Positions 40,904 through 50,960 are shown, counted from the stretch's first letter. The stretch: 64,000 nt of DNA from Leifsonia sp. 71-9 (GCF_001898805.1 NZ_MKVJ01000021.1:444529-508528); one strand, 5' to 3'. Numbers and translations: made by a program. Notes: a model not told the origin generated them from the letters alone.

Positions 40904-42708
40904 GGCGCTCCTCCCGGCAGGTCGCGCAGCCGGGTGGCACCGCGCACCGCCGCGGGCACGCGCGGATCGGCGAGCGCGCGGACGAGTGGAGGCTGGCGCA
41001 GCCCCGAGCGCTCCAGCAGGGCGGCGTCGCGCAGGATGGCCGCCGCCGCGCCGAACGCGGCGACGCGACCGTCGTCGATCACGGCGACGTGCGAGGCGTA
41101 CTCGGCGGCCAGCCCCAGGTCGTGCGTCACGACGACGACCGTCGTGCCGGCGGCGTTGAGCGCGGCCAACAGCTCCAGCAGCTCGGCCGCGCGGGCCCGG
41201 TCCTGGCCGAACGTCGGCTCGTCGAGCACCAGCAGCGGGGCGCCCGCGATCAGCGCCGTCCCGACCGAGAGCCGTCGCTTCTGGCCGCCCGAGAGGAGGA
41301 AGGGGTGCGCGTCGCGCTGGGCGCCGAGACCGAGCGTCGCGAGCATCCGCTCGACCCGCTCGTCGATCTCCGCGGCGGGGCGGTGCTGCTGGCGGAGGCC
41401 GTAGGCGAGCTCGTCGGCGACGGTGTGGACGACGAACTGGTGCTCGGGGTTCTGGAAGACGAAGCCGACCGTCGCGGCGAGCGCGCCCGCCGACGCACGG
41501 GCCGGGTCGACGCCCTCGGTGCCGGCGCGGCCGAGGGCCACCGTGCCGCGGGGCGGTCGCAGCACGCCCGCGATCGCCTGGACGAGGGTGCTCTTGCCGG
41601 CGCCGTTCGGGCCGACGATCGCGACGAAGTCGCCCGGCGCGATGCGGAGGGAGACGTCGTGCAGCACCTCCCGGCGTCCGCGGCGGAGGGTGAGGCGGGA
41701 GACGGCGACGGCGGGGGCGTCAACCGGGGCGGGCGCGTCCGCCGGGGCGGGAGTCGCGGGGGAGGCGGTGGCGGCGGGCGTGGCGGTGGCCGCGGGGGTG
41801 GTGGTGGCCGTCGCGGACGGTTCGGTTCCCGTCGCGCGGAGGGGGCCGTCCGCGGACGCCAGCCCCGCGGTGAGGTCCTCGGGCGTGAGGGGCAACGGGT
41901 CGAGCGTCAGGCCGGCGCCGCGCAGGCGCAGAGCGGCGATCGTCGCGGTCGGCAGCCAGACGCCCAGGGCGGCCAGCTCCTCCGCCCGCTCGCGCAGCAC
42001 CGTCGCGGCCGGGCCGTGGGCGACGGGCCGGCCGTCGGCATCCAGCACCAGCACCGTGTCGACGATGCCCATCGCGGCGTCGAGGTTGTGCTCGACCAGC
42101 ACGACGGACCGCCCGGAGTCGTCGGCCACCAGCTCTCCCAGCAGCCGGTACACCTCCTCGGCGCCCGCGGGATCGAGGTTCGCGGTGGGCTCGTCCAGCA
42201 CCAGGAGGGGAGCGTCCAGCGCCAGCGCGCACGCGATCGCCAGGCGCTGCTTGCCGCCGCCGGAGAGGGTGTCGGGATCGTCGGCCCGGCGCTCCCAGAG
42301 CCCCACCGCCCGCAGTGCCCGCTCCGCGCGTGCGAGCACCTCGGCGGCGGGCACGAGGCGGTTCTCGGGGCCGAAGCACACCTCGTCCAGCACCGTCGCG
42401 GTCACCAGCTGCGCGTCGGGATCCTGGAACACCATCCCCACGTGCTCGCTGAGATCGGCCACGCGCGCGCCCGCCGTGTCCACGCCGGCGACGGCGACCG
42501 TGCCCTCGAGCGTCGCCGGGACCGCGTGCGGCACCAGGCCGTTCAGCGCGAGCGCCAGCGTCGACTTGCCGCAACCGCTCGGCCCGAGCACGAGCAGCAC
42601 CTCGCCCGGCGCGACGGCGACATCCACCCCGTCCGGCGTCCACGTCTCGGCGCCCTCGTGCCGGATGCGCACCCCCTGCACCCGCAGGGGCGCGGGCCCC
42701 GCCGTCAC
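40900..42708 (-). CDS. Fused ECF transporter ATPase (two ABC domains, YkoD-like)
   Basis: A 602-residue protein with two ATPase domains joined by a Pro/Ala/Thr-rich linker at about residues 300-345. Domain 1 has Walker A GPSGCGKST, signature LSGGGKQ, Walker B LLVLDEPTANLD. Domain 2 has GPNGAGKST, LSGGQKRR and LLVLDEPTFGQD. The second Walker B is followed by Q-D in place of L-D, as in some YkoD proteins. The GTG start at 42708 lies five bases after the YkoE stop. It powers the ECF module. Confidence 0.93.
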   Translation of the reverse strand: MTAGPAPLRVQGVRIRHEGAETWTPDGVDVAVAPGEVLLVLGPSGCGKSTLALALNGLVPHAVPATLEGTVAVAGVDTAGARVADLSEHVGMVFQDPDAQLVTATVLDEVCFGPENRLVPAAEVLARAERALRAVGLWERRADDPDTLSGGGKQRLAIACALALDAPLLVLDEPTANLDPAGAEEVYRLLGELVADDSGRSVVLVEHNLDAAMGIVDTVLVLDADGRPVAHGPAATVLRERAEELAALGVWLPTATIAALRLRGAGLTLDPLPLTPEDLTAGLASADGPLRATGTEPSATATTTPAATATPAATASPATPAPADAPAPVDAPAVAVSRLTLRRGRREVLHDVSLRIAPGDFVAIVGPNGAGKSTLVQAIAGVLRPPRGTVALGRAGTEGVDPARASAGALAATVGFVFQNPEHQFVVHTVADELAYGLRQQHRPAAEIDERVERMLATLGLGAQRDAHPFLLSGGQKRRLSVGTALIAGAPLLVLDEPTFGQDRARAAELLELLAALNAAGTTVVVVTHDLGLAAEYASHVAVIDDGRVAAFGAAAAILRDAALLERSGLRQPPLVRALADPRVPAAVRGATRLRDLPGGAP

Positions 42709-42713
42709 GGCGG

Positions 42714-43307
42714 TCAGGCGGCCATCATCGGCAGCGGGCCGGCGTCGCGGCGGCGCGGGCGCACGATCGGCAGCTGCAGTCCGCGGCCAGCTCCGGTGCG
42801 GTCGAGCCCGGCGGCGACGACGCGACCGAGCCAGGTGAAGAGGATGGGGCTGACGACGAACAGTCCGATGTGCACGACCTGCACCCACGGCTCCGCCAGA
42901 TCGGCGCCCTGCGCGATGAAGACGCCGAATCCGAAGATCAGCCCGGCGATGGTGACCGCCACGTAGAACAGCCACGCCCTCCAGTACCGGTACAGCGTGA
43001 TCGCGAACGGCACCTCCTGCAGCAGCCCGATCGAGCCGGCCGCCATGACGGCCGCGAACCCGATCGGCTGGAACGGCACCGACACCAGCCCGGCGATCAC
43101 CGACGTGATCAGGGCGACCCCGCCGCGGCGCAGCAGCGCCTGGGCGATCACGCCCGGTAGGAAGTACACGCCGATCACCGCGCCGTAGAACATCGGGGCC
43201 GCCGCGGCGACCGTGCCCGAGATGTAGGCGGAGATCGAGAAGACGATGCCGCCGGCCACGCCGATGGCGGCGCAGGTGAGGAGGAGTCGCGTGCTGATGT
43301 TCTTCAT
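42714..43307 (-). CDS. ECF transporter substrate-binding (S) component, YkoE-like
   Basis: A 197-residue membrane protein with five to six helices, first gene of the operon. AGGIVFSISAYISGTVAAAA and GPFxAVMA-like segments (IGFAAVMAAGSIGLLQEVPF) match the YkoE family, usually annotated as thiamine or HMP permease. No thiamine riboswitch fits in the 126-base gap upstream; instead a DtxR/IdeR-like site lies 17 bases before the ATG. The substrate could therefore be iron-linked. This is inference. Confidence 0.88.
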   Translation of the reverse strand: MKNISTRLLLTCAAIGVAGGIVFSISAYISGTVAAAAPMFYGAVIGVYFLPGVIAQALLRRGGVALITSVIAGLVSVPFQPIGFAAVMAAGSIGLLQEVPFAITLYRYWRAWLFYVAVTIAGLIFGFGVFIAQGADLAEPWVQVVHIGLFVVSPILFTWLGRVVAAGLDRTGAGRGLQLPIVRPRRRDAGPLPMMAA

Positions 43308-43323
43308 GTCGCCTTCAGCCTAG

Positions 43324-43342
43324 AGAGGCAAGGCTAGCCTTA
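43324..43342. promoter_or_regulatory. DtxR/IdeR-like iron box before the ECF operon
   Basis: agaggcaaggctagcctta matches 13 of 19 positions of the IdeR/DtxR consensus TTAGGTTAGSCTAACCTAA. The core aaggctagcctt is a perfect 12-bp palindrome. It sits 17 bases before the YkoE start, where a bound repressor would block transcription. Function is inferred. Confidence 0.6.
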
Positions 43343-43372
43343 CAAGCCGACCGGGAGAGCCCCGGCCTTTCG

Positions 43373-43432
43373 CCGAGGTTCACGACGTGGCGCCCATTCC
43401 GGCCGGAATGAGCGCCACGACGTGAACTTCGG
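43373..43432. repeat. Long intergenic palindrome, family copy B
   Basis: A 60-bp near-perfect inverted repeat. The left arm starts ccgaggttcacgacgtggcg, the centre is CATTCCGGCCGGAATG, and the right arm mirrors it. The arm core CACGACGTG is self-complementary. It ends one base before the stop of the amino acid permease and lies upstream of the ECF operon, so it may terminate the permease transcript. Related in sequence to copy A at 2292. Confidence 0.8.
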
Positions 43433-43433
43433 C

Positions 43434-44996
43434 TCAGGGGCGGCGCGGTGGACGCGGTGGGCGGGGCGGACGGCGCGAGGCGACGACGGGGTGGGCTCCC
43501 GTGTATCCCTCGCGCTTCTGGGCGATCTCGAGGATGCGGCCGCGCTGCGCGTACCAGCCGATGATCAGCAGCGGGATGATGACCACGAGCGAGGCGACCG
43601 TCCACGTCCCCGTCGGGTAGTCGAACGCCATCAGCACCAGCACGAGCACGAGGAACGCGAGCGTCAGGTAGGCCGTGAACGGCGCGCCGAAGAGGCGGAA
43701 CGACGGGCGCGTCATCCGCCCCTGCAACGACCACCGCCGCAGCTGCATCTGGCAGAGGATGATCATCGCCCAGCTCGTGATGATGCCCAGGGCGGCGACG
43801 TTCAGCACGATGTCGAACGCCTGCTTGGGCACCACGAGGTTGAGGAAGACGCCCAGCACGCCGATCGCCGCGGTGAGCAGGATGCCGCCGTACGGCACGC
43901 CGCGCGGGTTCATCCGGCCGGTGAAGGCGGGGGCGGCGCCGGTCTGCGCCATCGAGTGCAGGATGCGGCCGGTCGAGTACATCCCCGCGTTCAAGCTGGA
44001 GAGCGCCGCGGTCAGCACGACGAAGTTCATGACCGAGCCGATGACCGCGCTCAGCTGCGGGCCGCCGAGGTGGCTGAAGAAGGTGACGAACGGGCTCTCG
44101 CTCGCGCTGTACGCGCTCGACGGCAGCAGCAGCGCCAGCAGCAGCACCGAGCCGCAGTAGAACACCGCGATGCGGAACACGACGCTGTTGATCGCGCGCG
44201 GCATGATCTTCTCCGGGTTCGCGGTCTCGCCCGCCGCGATGCCGACCAGCTCCACCCCGGCGTAGGCGAACACGACGCCCTGCACGAGCACGATCGCCAT
44301 CGCGATGGTGGCGACGCCGTGCGGGAGGAACCCGCCGTTCTCGGCCAGCATCGCGATGCCCGTCGGGCCCAGGTCGGTCGGCCATCCCGCCGCCAGCACC
44401 ACGATGCCCACGACCAGGAACGCCACGAGCGCCCCCACCTTGATCAGCGCGAACCAGAACTCCATCTCGCCGAACACCTTCACCGAGATCAGGTTGAGGC
44501 TCACGACGACCACGAGCGCGATCAGGGCGAGCAGCCACTGCGGCACGGAGGTGAAGAGCGTCCAGTACTTCACGTAGAGCGCGATCGCCGTGGAGTCGAC
44601 GATCGCGGTCATGGCCCAGTTGAGGAAGTACATCCACCCGGCGACGTACGCCATCTTCTCGCCGTAGAACTCGCGCGCGTACGACACGAACGAGCCGGAC
44701 GACGGCCGGTGCAGCACCAGCTCGCCGAGCGCCCGCAGCACCAGGAACGCGAAGAAGCCGCAGATCGCGTACACGAAGACCAGGAGCGGTCCGCCCTGCT
44801 CGAGGCGGCCTCCCGCACCGAGGAACAGGCCCGTGCCGATCGCGCCGCCGATGGCGATCATCTGCAGCTGACGCGCGGACAGCCCCTTGTGGTAGCCCTC
44901 CTGCTCGCTGGCGAAGTCCTGGACCGCCTGGCTGACGTCGCCCAGGTGCTCGCGGCCGTTCTCCAGATCGTCGGCCGGATCGTGCGGTGTGCTCAT
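43434..44996 (-). CDS. Amino acid permease (APC superfamily, GABA/aromatic type)
   Basis: A 520-residue, 12-helix proton-coupled transporter. It starts with an amphipathic tail and the consensus helix [20 protein letters not shown] with FLGAGG, plus the [17 protein letters not shown] loop typical of AnsP/GabP/CycA-like permeases. The ATG at 44996 is chosen over 45023. The C-terminus is Pro/Arg-rich and probably cytoplasmic. Divergent from the MocA-type gene across 52 bases. The specific amino acid is not determined. Confidence 0.92.
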   Translation of the reverse strand: MSTPHDPADDLENGREHLGDVSQAVQDFASEQEGYHKGLSARQLQMIAIGGAIGTGLFLGAGGRLEQGGPLLVFVYAICGFFAFLVLRALGELVLHRPSSGSFVSYAREFYGEKMAYVAGWMYFLNWAMTAIVDSTAIALYVKYWTLFTSVPQWLLALIALVVVVSLNLISVKVFGEMEFWFALIKVGALVAFLVVGIVVLAAGWPTDLGPTGIAMLAENGGFLPHGVATIAMAIVLVQGVVFAYAGVELVGIAAGETANPEKIMPRAINSVVFRIAVFYCGSVLLLALLLPSSAYSASESPFVTFFSHLGGPQLSAVIGSVMNFVVLTAALSSLNAGMYSTGRILHSMAQTGAAPAFTGRMNPRGVPYGGILLTAAIGVLGVFLNLVVPKQAFDIVLNVAALGIITSWAMIILCQMQLRRWSLQGRMTRPSFRLFGAPFTAYLTLAFLVLVLVLMAFDYPTGTWTVASLVVIIPLLIIGWYAQRGRILEIAQKREGYTGAHPVVASRRPPRPPRPPRRP

Positions 44997-45048
44997 CGGC
45001 GCCCTCCCTGCTCGGCGACCCACGATACCCTCGGGCGAGGAGGCTCCT

Positions 45049-46032
45049 ATGACGAAACCGCTGACGATCGCCGCAATCGGCTTCTGGCACGTGCACGCGA
45101 GCGACTACGCCACGGCCGCGCAGGAGCATCCCGGCACCGAGCTGGTGGCGATCTGGGACGACGACGAGCAGCGCGGGCGCGAGGCCGCGGCCTCCTACGG
45201 CGTCGAGTTCGTCGCCGACCTGGACGAGCTGCTCGCCCGGCCCGGCCTCGACGGCGTCACGGTCACCACCGCGACGAACCAGCACCGCGACGTGATCCTG
45301 CGCGCGATCGCCGCCGGCAAGCACGTCTTCACGGAGAAGGTCCTCGCCGCGACGGTCGCCGACGCGGAGGAGCTCATCGCCGCGGCCTCCGCCGCCCGTG
45401 TCGCGCTCGTCGTCTCGCTGCCGCGCCTCTACGACGGCTACACGCAGGCGATCTCGCGCCTCCTGGACGAGGGCGCTCTCGGCACCCTCACCTACTCGCG
45501 CGTCCGCCTCACCCACGACGGCTGGGTCGCCGGCTGGCTGCCCGACCGCTTCGGCGACCCCTCGGCCGCGCTCGGCGGTGCGTTCATCGACCTCGGCTGC
45601 CACCCCGTCTACCTCACCCGCCTCTTCCAGCGGGCGGAGCCGCTCACCGTGAGCGCCGCCTTCGGGAGCATCACCGGCCGGGCGGTCGAGGACAACGCCG
45701 TGGTCACCGAGACCTTCCCCGGCGGCGCGATCGGCGTGCTCGAGACGAGCGTCGTCGCCGCGCCGCACGCGTTCGGGATCGAGCTGCGGGGGACCGGCGG
45801 CGCCGCGATCTACGACGGCGAGCGCCTGCTCGTCTCGGGCGGGAGGTACGGCGAGGGCTGGAGCGAGCTGCCCGTCCCCGACGGCGTGCCCGGCGCGTTC
45901 GACCAGTGGGTCGACCACATCCACGCGGGCACCGTCGCCGAGGACAACCTCCGTCACGCGCTCGAGCTCACCCGCGTGGTCGAGGCGGCGAGCCGCTCCG
46001 CCGCGACCTCCCGCGTGGTCGCGCTGGGCTGA
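45049..46032 (+). CDS. Gfo/Idh/MocA-family oxidoreductase
   Basis: A 327-residue NAD(P)-dependent dehydrogenase. The Rossmann start is [15 protein letters not shown], a variant without the usual GxGxx[16 protein letters not shown] carries the conserved Glu-Lys. [16 protein letters not shown] gives the D-x-x-x-H catalytic pair. GAGGAGG precedes the ATG. Such enzymes act on sugars or inositols; the substrate is unknown. Convergent with the gene at 46116 across palindrome C. Confidence 0.9.
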   Translation: MTKPLTIAAIGFWHVHASDYATAAQEHPGTELVAIWDDDEQRGREAAASYGVEFVADLDELLARPGLDGVTVTTATNQHRDVILRAIAAGKHVFTEKVLAATVADAEELIAAASAARVALVVSLPRLYDGYTQAISRLLDEGALGTLTYSRVRLTHDGWVAGWLPDRFGDPSAALGGAFIDLGCHPVYLTRLFQRAEPLTVSAAFGSITGRAVEDNAVVTETFPGGAIGVLETSVVAAPHAFGIELRGTGGAAIYDGERLLVSGGRYGEGWSELPVPDGVPGAFDQWVDHIHAGTVAEDNLRHALELTRVVEAASRSAATSRVVALG

Positions 46033-46048
46033 CGCGCCGCCTCCCTCC

Positions 46049-46111
46049 CGCACATTCGTCACGAATCGCGGGAATGGCGCCGCCATAACGCACATTCGTG
46101 CCGAATGCGCG
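46049..46111. repeat. Long intergenic palindrome, family copy C
   Basis: About 63 bp. The arms cgcacattcgtcacgaat and (reverse complement) cgcgcattcggcacgaat pair with few mismatches, and ATGGCG flanks the centre. Each arm contains an internal palindrome (ATTCGTGACGAAT, ATTCGGCACGAAT). It lies between convergent genes. Confidence 0.7.
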
Positions 46112-46115
46112 CGGG

Positions 46116-46694
46116 TCAGGAGGGAGTGCCGCGGTTCCAGCCCGGCTGCTGCAGCAGGAGGTCGTCGTGCTCCCGCAGGCGGCACTCCTCCACGAACGCG
46201 AGCGCGGCGTCGGGGTCGGCGAGGAAGCGGGCGTGCTGCTCCGGCGTCAGGCGGTAGAACTCCTCGTAGTCGGCCACGCCCGTCGTCACCGGCACGGACG
46301 CGTAGGGCTCGCCCGTCGCCTCCACCGTGCCGAGGGAGTACCGGTGCTCGCGGGAGGTGTACTCGTCGCGGGGACGGAACGGCGCGGAGGGCGCGGGTGC
46401 GGGCGCTGCGGCGGGCGCGCTGGCGGGTGCGCTCAGCGCGGCCTCCAACTCGTCGATCTCGGCGGTGAGGAGGTCGGTCGGGCGCACGCGGAACCGCCGC
46501 AACTGCAGGGAGAGGACAGCGAAGGCCGTGCCGGCGTCGCAGCCCAGCAGCTCACCGATCGCCGCCGCCGCGCCGTCGTCGCTGTCGGAGTCGCGGATGA
46601 TCGCGAGCACCTCGTCCACGCGGTCGCGGCCGGCGCGCATGACCCGCAGCAGCTCGAGTCTCTGCGTCGCGCGTGCGCGGGCGTCGGCGTCCAT
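46116..46694 (-). CDS. Hypothetical protein with a helical N-terminal domain
   Basis: A 192-residue protein. The first 70 residues form helices (LELLRVMRAGRDRVDEVLAI, then AIGELLGCDAGTAFAVLSLQ followed by LRRF) that faintly resemble the C-terminal helices of gyrase A/ParC, where L-x-M-Q-L-RR-L is conserved. An Ala/Pro-rich linker follows at about 85-105, then a C-terminal part containing EEFYRLTPEQHARFLADPDA. Function unknown; the gyrase resemblance may be chance. Confidence 0.7.
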   Translation of the reverse strand: MDADARARATQRLELLRVMRAGRDRVDEVLAIIRDSDSDDGAAAAIGELLGCDAGTAFAVLSLQLRRFRVRPTDLLTAEIDELEAALSAPASAPAAAPAPAPSAPFRPRDEYTSREHRYSLGTVEATGEPYASVPVTTGVADYEEFYRLTPEQHARFLADPDAALAFVEECRLREHDDLLLQQPGWNRGTPS

Positions 46695-46716
46695 CCCTCC
46701 ACCGTATCCCGGCCCG

Positions 46717-46789
46717 CCCCTCCGAGATTTGGCACAAATGTAGGGAATGGGGGCGCCGAAGTCGACATTTGTGCCAAATCTCGGAGGGG
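46717..46789. repeat. Long intergenic palindrome, family copy D
   Basis: A perfect 25-bp inverted repeat (46717-46741 and 46765-46789) with a 23-base loop containing GGGAATGGGGGCGCC. Each arm contains the near-palindrome ATTTGGCACAAAT. It lies between a minus-strand gene start (46694) and the stop of the minus-strand transporter (46792), that is at a 3' end. Lacks a T-tract. Confidence 0.8.
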
Positions 46790-46791
46790 GG

Positions 46792-47652
46792 TCAGGCGGC
46801 GGCGAGCATGCCGGCGGCGCCGACGGCGAGGGCGAGCCCGATCCACTGGACGGGAGCGATGCGCTCCCGCAGCACGATGGCGGCCAGGATGATCGTCCCG
46901 GCCGGGTACAGCGCGACCAGCACCGACATCGTCGCCAGGTCGCCCGCCCGCAGGCCGATCAGGATGAGCACGTTGGCCGAGGCGTCGAGCACACCGCTGG
47001 CCGCGGCGAGGCCGGTGCCGCGCGCCGTGAACCGGTCGGCGCCGGGGGGCCGCGTCCGCGCGCGCAGCACGGCGAGCCCGACGACGCTCCACATGATGGC
47101 CCCGTTGACGGCGCGGTTGGCGATCAGCGGCACGACGCCGGAGTCGGCCGGGGTCTGGTCGAGCAGGATGAGGAACGCCCCGATGAAGACGCCGGCTCCC
47201 ACCGCCATGAGCAGGGCACGGCCGCTGGGCCGGACGGCGCCGCGCTCCGGCACGAAGCCGACCAGCACGACCGCGACCAGAGCCACCCCGAGAGCGACGT
47301 AGCCGATCGGGGCGAAGCGGTCGCCGCCGATCAGTCCCCAGGTCAGCGGGACGATCGCCGAGACGACGGCGGTGAGGGGCGACAGGATGCTCATCGGCCC
47401 GATCGCGAGGCACGCATAGAGGAGGAAGACGGCGATCGAGCCGACCACCCCGGAGAGCGCTCCCCAGCCGAGCGCGGCGGGCGTCCACGCGCCGCCGACG
47501 AGGGGGAGGGAGAGGAGGAGCAGCGCCAGCCCGCTGACCGCCCCGACGGCGGTCACCCGGAGGGCCCCGATGCGCCGCGCCGCCACGCCACCGACGAAGT
47601 CGGCGGACCCGTAGACGATGGCGCTGAGGAGGCCGAGCGCGACGGCCGGCAT
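46792..47652 (-). CDS. DMT-superfamily (EamA) transporter
   Basis: A 286-residue membrane protein with ten helices arranged as two EamA repeats. The first helix is LGLLSAIVYGSADFVGGVAA, and SILSPLTAVVSAIVPLTWGL closes repeat one; repeat two ends LRERIAPVQWIGLALAVGA. Start at 47652 overlaps the upstream DHFR-like stop (TGATG). Substrate unknown. Its 3' end lies next to palindrome D. Confidence 0.88.
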   Translation of the reverse strand: MPAVALGLLSAIVYGSADFVGGVAARRIGALRVTAVGAVSGLALLLLSLPLVGGAWTPAALGWGALSGVVGSIAVFLLYACLAIGPMSILSPLTAVVSAIVPLTWGLIGGDRFAPIGYVALGVALVAVVLVGFVPERGAVRPSGRALLMAVGAGVFIGAFLILLDQTPADSGVVPLIANRAVNGAIMWSVVGLAVLRARTRPPGADRFTARGTGLAAASGVLDASANVLILIGLRAGDLATMSVLVALYPAGTIILAAIVLRERIAPVQWIGLALAVGAAGMLAAA

Positions 47653-48227
47653 CAGCTCCCGGCCAAGCGGTAGACGTGGAGGACGGCGCCGCTGTCGTAG
47701 CGGTCGAGCTCGGCGAGCTCGAACGTCCACTTCTCCCGGTCGTCCGGGAAGATGCGCCGGCCGCCGCCGAGCAGCACGGGGTAGATGAGGAGACGGAGCT
47801 CGTCGACGAGGCCCCAGACGACGAGCGAGCGGACGAGGGTCGCGCTGCCGGCGACCAGGATGGGGCCGCCGTCGCCCTCCTTGAGCGCGGCCACGGCGGA
47901 GCGCACCGTGCCGGAGGCCGCCGTGTCAAGCCGCGAGGCGTTCCAGTCGAGCGGCTCGCGCCCGGAGGCGACCACGGTCTTCGGGAGGCTGTTCATCCGG
48001 TCGGCGAACGCGCCCTCGCGCGGCGGCCACGCCTCGGCGAACTGCTCGTACGTGTGCCGCCCGAGGAGCAGGGAGTCCGCCTCGCGGATCTCCTGGAGTT
48101 TCGCGGCCTCCAGGGCGTCGGTCGCATAGGGGAAGGTCCAGCCGCCGTGGCGGTGGCTGCGCTCGCCGCCCGGCGCCTCGACGACGCCGTCGAGCGACAT
48201 GAACTCGGTGACGATGAGCCGACGCAT
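47652..48227 (-). CDS. Dihydrofolate reductase/RibD C-terminal-family protein
   Basis: A 191-residue reductase-fold protein. It starts [20 protein letters not shown], then [36 protein letters not shown] and [11 protein letters not shown], all landmarks of the RibD_C group. Members bind NADPH and act as deaminase-reductases or uncharacterised reductases; no folate role is implied. Overlaps the DMT transporter. Divergent from recQ across 95 bases. Confidence 0.9.
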   Translation of the reverse strand: MRRLIVTEFMSLDGVVEAPGGERSHRHGGWTFPYATDALEAAKLQEIREADSLLLGRHTYEQFAEAWPPREGAFADRMNSLPKTVVASGREPLDWNASRLDTAASGTVRSAVAALKEGDGGPILVAGSATLVRSLVVWGLVDELRLLIYPVLLGGGRRIFPDDREKWTFELAELDRYDSGAVLHVYRLAGS

Positions 48228-48322
48228 GCGGTGATCGTATCGGAGGCCTGTGGAGTGCGGCGAGCATCCACAGATTCACGGCCCCGGGGGCGACGGTCAG
48301 GCGTCGTCGTTACGATCGGGGC

Positions 48323-50335
48323 ATGAGTTGGAACGCCTGGGTGCCGGACGATCGCGACGCGCCGCCGCTGGAGGACGAGCCGCCGCTGCCCGACTTCGGC
48401 GACGACCCGTACGCGGGGGTGCCGTACGACGACGCTCCGCCCGTCGGCGCACCGCTCGCCGGCGGATCCGCGCCCACCGCGACTCGCGCCCCGGTGACCC
48501 GTGCCCCCGCGGTCACTGCACCGCGCTTCTCGACTCCCGCCGAAGCGCTCAAGACGGTGTTCGGCTACGACAGCTTCCGCGGCGATCAGGCGCGGATCAT
48601 CGACCAGGTGGTCTCCGGCGGCGACGCCGTCGTGCTGATGCCGACCGGTGGCGGCAAGAGCCTCTGCTACCAGATCCCGTCCCTGGTCCGCGAGGGGACC
48701 GGCGTCGTCGTGTCGCCGCTCATCGCCCTCATGCAGGACCAGGTCGACGCCCTCACCGCCGTCGGCGTGCGGGCGGCGTTCCTCAACTCCACGCAGGATC
48801 CGCAGCAGCGGGCCGCCGTGGAGAGCGCGTACCTCGCCGGCGAGCTCGACATCCTCTACGTCGCGCCCGAGCGCCTGTCGTCCGAGGCGACCAAGCGCTT
48901 CCTCGAGCGGGGCCGCATCGCCCTCTTCGCGATCGACGAGGCCCACTGCGTCTCCCAGTGGGGTCACGACTTCCGGCCGGACTACCTGGCCCTCTCCGAG
49001 CTGGCCGATCGCTGGCCCGAGGTCCCCCGCATCGCGCTGACCGCCACCGCGACCGACGCGACGCATCGCGAGATCACGACGCGCCTCCGGCTGGAGGGCG
49101 CCGAGCACTTCGTCGCCGACTTCGACCGGCCCAACATCCAGTACCGCATCGTGCCGAAGGTGGAGGTGCGCAAGCAGCTGCTCGACTTCATCACCGTCGA
49201 GCACCCCGGCGAGGCGGGAATCGTCTACGCCCTGTCGCGCAACTCGGTCGAGCGCACGGCGGAGTTCCTCTCCGCCCGCGGCCTCACGGCCCTGCCGTAC
49301 CACGCCGGGCTCGACGCCGGCCTGCGCGCCAGGACCCAGGCGCGGTTCCTCCGCGAGGAGGGCGTGATCGTCGTCGCGACCATCGCGTTCGGCATGGGCA
49401 TCGACAAGCCGAACGTCCGCTTCGTCGCCCACATCGACCTCCCGAAGTCCGTCGAGGGCTACTACCAGGAGACGGGTCGCGCCGGCCGCGACGGCCTCCC
49501 GTCGACCGCGTGGCTCGCCTACGGGCTGCAGGATGTGGTGCAGCAGCGCCGCATGATCGACGACTCCCCGGGCGACCTCGCGCACCGCCGTCGGCTGACC
49601 CAGCACCTGGACGCCATGCTCGCCCTCTGCGAGACGGTGCAGTGCCGCCGGGTCAACCTGCTCGGCTACTTCGGCCAGCGCTCGGAGCCGTGCGGAAACT
49701 GCGACACCTGCCTCACGCCGCCCGAGAGCTGGGACGGCACCGTACCGGCCCAGAAGCTCCTCTCGACCGTCGTGCGGCTGGCCCGTGAGCGCAACCAGCG
49801 CTTCGGCGCCGGGCACCTCGTCGACATCGTGCGCGGCAAGCGCACGCCGCGCGTCGACCAGCACGGCCACGACGCCCTCTCCACCTGGGGCATCGGCGCC
49901 GACCTCTCCGAGAGCCAGTGGCGCGGCGTCGTCCGTCAGCTCATCGCGCAGGAGCTACTCAAGCCGGAGGGCGAGTACGGCGTGCTCGTGCTCACGCCCG
50001 GCAGCGCCGAGGTGCTGGCAGGCAAGCGGCCCGTCATCCTGCGCCGCGAGCCCGAGCGGCCCGAGCGCGCCAGCCGGTCCTCCCGCAGCGCGGCCCCGGC
50101 CGACGTCGCCCCGACCGACCTCCCGCTCTTCGAGGCGCTGCGCTCCTGGCGAGCGGGCGAGGCGAAGTCGCAGGGGGTCCCCGCCTACATCGTCTTCGGC
50201 GACGCCACCCTGCGCGCCGTCGCCTCCGCCCGTCCGGCGAGCCTGGGCGACCTCGACGGCATCAGCGGGATCGGCGCCAAGAAGCGCGAGGCCTACGGAC
50301 AGGCGCTCATCGACGTGGTGGCCGCGCAGGGCTAG
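48323..50335 (+). CDS. recQ: ATP-dependent DNA helicase RecQ
   Basis: A 670-residue 3'-5' helicase. An acidic/Pro-rich N-terminal extension of about 65 residues precedes the helicase core: Walker [35 protein letters not shown], and motif [12 protein letters not shown]. The zinc region has CRR...CGNCDTC, followed by the RQC winged helix and a C-terminal HRDC domain (about 590-670). The linker before HRDC is basic. It repairs stalled forks and recombination intermediates. Monocistronic. Confidence 0.95.
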   Translation: MSWNAWVPDDRDAPPLEDEPPLPDFGDDPYAGVPYDDAPPVGAPLAGGSAPTATRAPVTRAPAVTAPRFSTPAEALKTVFGYDSFRGDQARIIDQVVSGGDAVVLMPTGGGKSLCYQIPSLVREGTGVVVSPLIALMQDQVDALTAVGVRAAFLNSTQDPQQRAAVESAYLAGELDILYVAPERLSSEATKRFLERGRIALFAIDEAHCVSQWGHDFRPDYLALSELADRWPEVPRIALTATATDATHREITTRLRLEGAEHFVADFDRPNIQYRIVPKVEVRKQLLDFITVEHPGEAGIVYALSRNSVERTAEFLSARGLTALPYHAGLDAGLRARTQARFLREEGVIVVATIAFGMGIDKPNVRFVAHIDLPKSVEGYYQETGRAGRDGLPSTAWLAYGLQDVVQQRRMIDDSPGDLAHRRRLTQHLDAMLALCETVQCRRVNLLGYFGQRSEPCGNCDTCLTPPESWDGTVPAQKLLSTVVRLARERNQRFGAGHLVDIVRGKRTPRVDQHGHDALSTWGIGADLSESQWRGVVRQLIAQELLKPEGEYGVLVLTPGSAEVLAGKRPVILRREPERPERASRSSRSAAPADVAPTDLPLFEALRSWRAGEAKSQGVPAYIVFGDATLRAVASARPASLGDLDGISGIGAKKREAYGQALIDVVAAQG

Positions 50336-50516
50336 CCTCCGGGGCCGCCGCTCGGCCATCTGCCACCGTCTCCCCAGCCGTCTCCCATCTGTACCCCTGG
50401 TCTCCCGACGCTCCTCGGCGTACGGTGGCCGTTCTCTGGGGCGATCAGGGAATCTTCTCGCGTCCCCCGGTGTTGTACAGATGTTCGGATACGCGACGAT
50501 CTCGAAGGAGGAGACG

Positions 50517-50960
50517 ATGGCACGGATGATCGAGGAGCTCGAAGACGAGACCGGCGCAGTGATCAGGTATCGGCGGCACGCCAACGGCCGGGGGCTGGTG
50601 GCTCCGACCGCACGGGTGGCCGAGTCGGCGTACATCGAGCCGACCGCCTACGTGGAGGCCGACGCGCGCGTGGGTCTCGACGCCTATGTCGGCGCCGGCA
50701 GCTGGATCGACCGCGGCACGACGATCGGCGACCGCACCTTCGTGGGTGCGAACGTCCACATCGGCGCGGGCAGCGTCGTGGGCAGCAACGTCAAGATCGG
50801 CAGCAACGCGAAGATCGGGTCCGACGCGATGATCGGCAACGGTGCGCGCATCGAGCGCGACGCCCAGCTGAACCCCGGCAGCGTCATCACCGGCCGGGAT
50901 GCGGCCCCCGCCCGCGACGCCCTGCGCGCCGCCCCGCGGCAGGCCCGCCGCGCGGCCTGA
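50517..50960 (+). CDS. Hexapeptide-repeat (left-handed beta-helix) protein
   Basis: A 147-residue protein after AAGGAGGAG. The middle is a regular series of hexads (ARVAES AYIEPT AYVEAD ARVGLD AYVGAG, and IGSNVK IGSNAK IGSDAM IGNGAR), giving about eight rungs of a left-handed beta-helix. Such repeats occur in acyltransferases and carbonic-anhydrase-like proteins, but no catalytic histidine or loop is evident. The N-terminus has an EELEDETG charged segment. Possibly structural; function unassigned. Confidence 0.82.
   Translation: MARMIEELEDETGAVIRYRRHANGRGLVAPTARVAESAYIEPTAYVEADARVGLDAYVGAGSWIDRGTTIGDRTFVGANVHIGAGSVVGSNVKIGSNAKIGSDAMIGNGARIERDAQLNPGSVITGRDAAPARDALRAAPRQARRAA

Noticed and set aside
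42709-43440. Possible thiamine (TPP) riboswitch before the YkoE-like gene
   Set aside because: The 126-base gap is filled by an iron-box-like site and palindrome B, and no TPP-riboswitch core sequences were seen.
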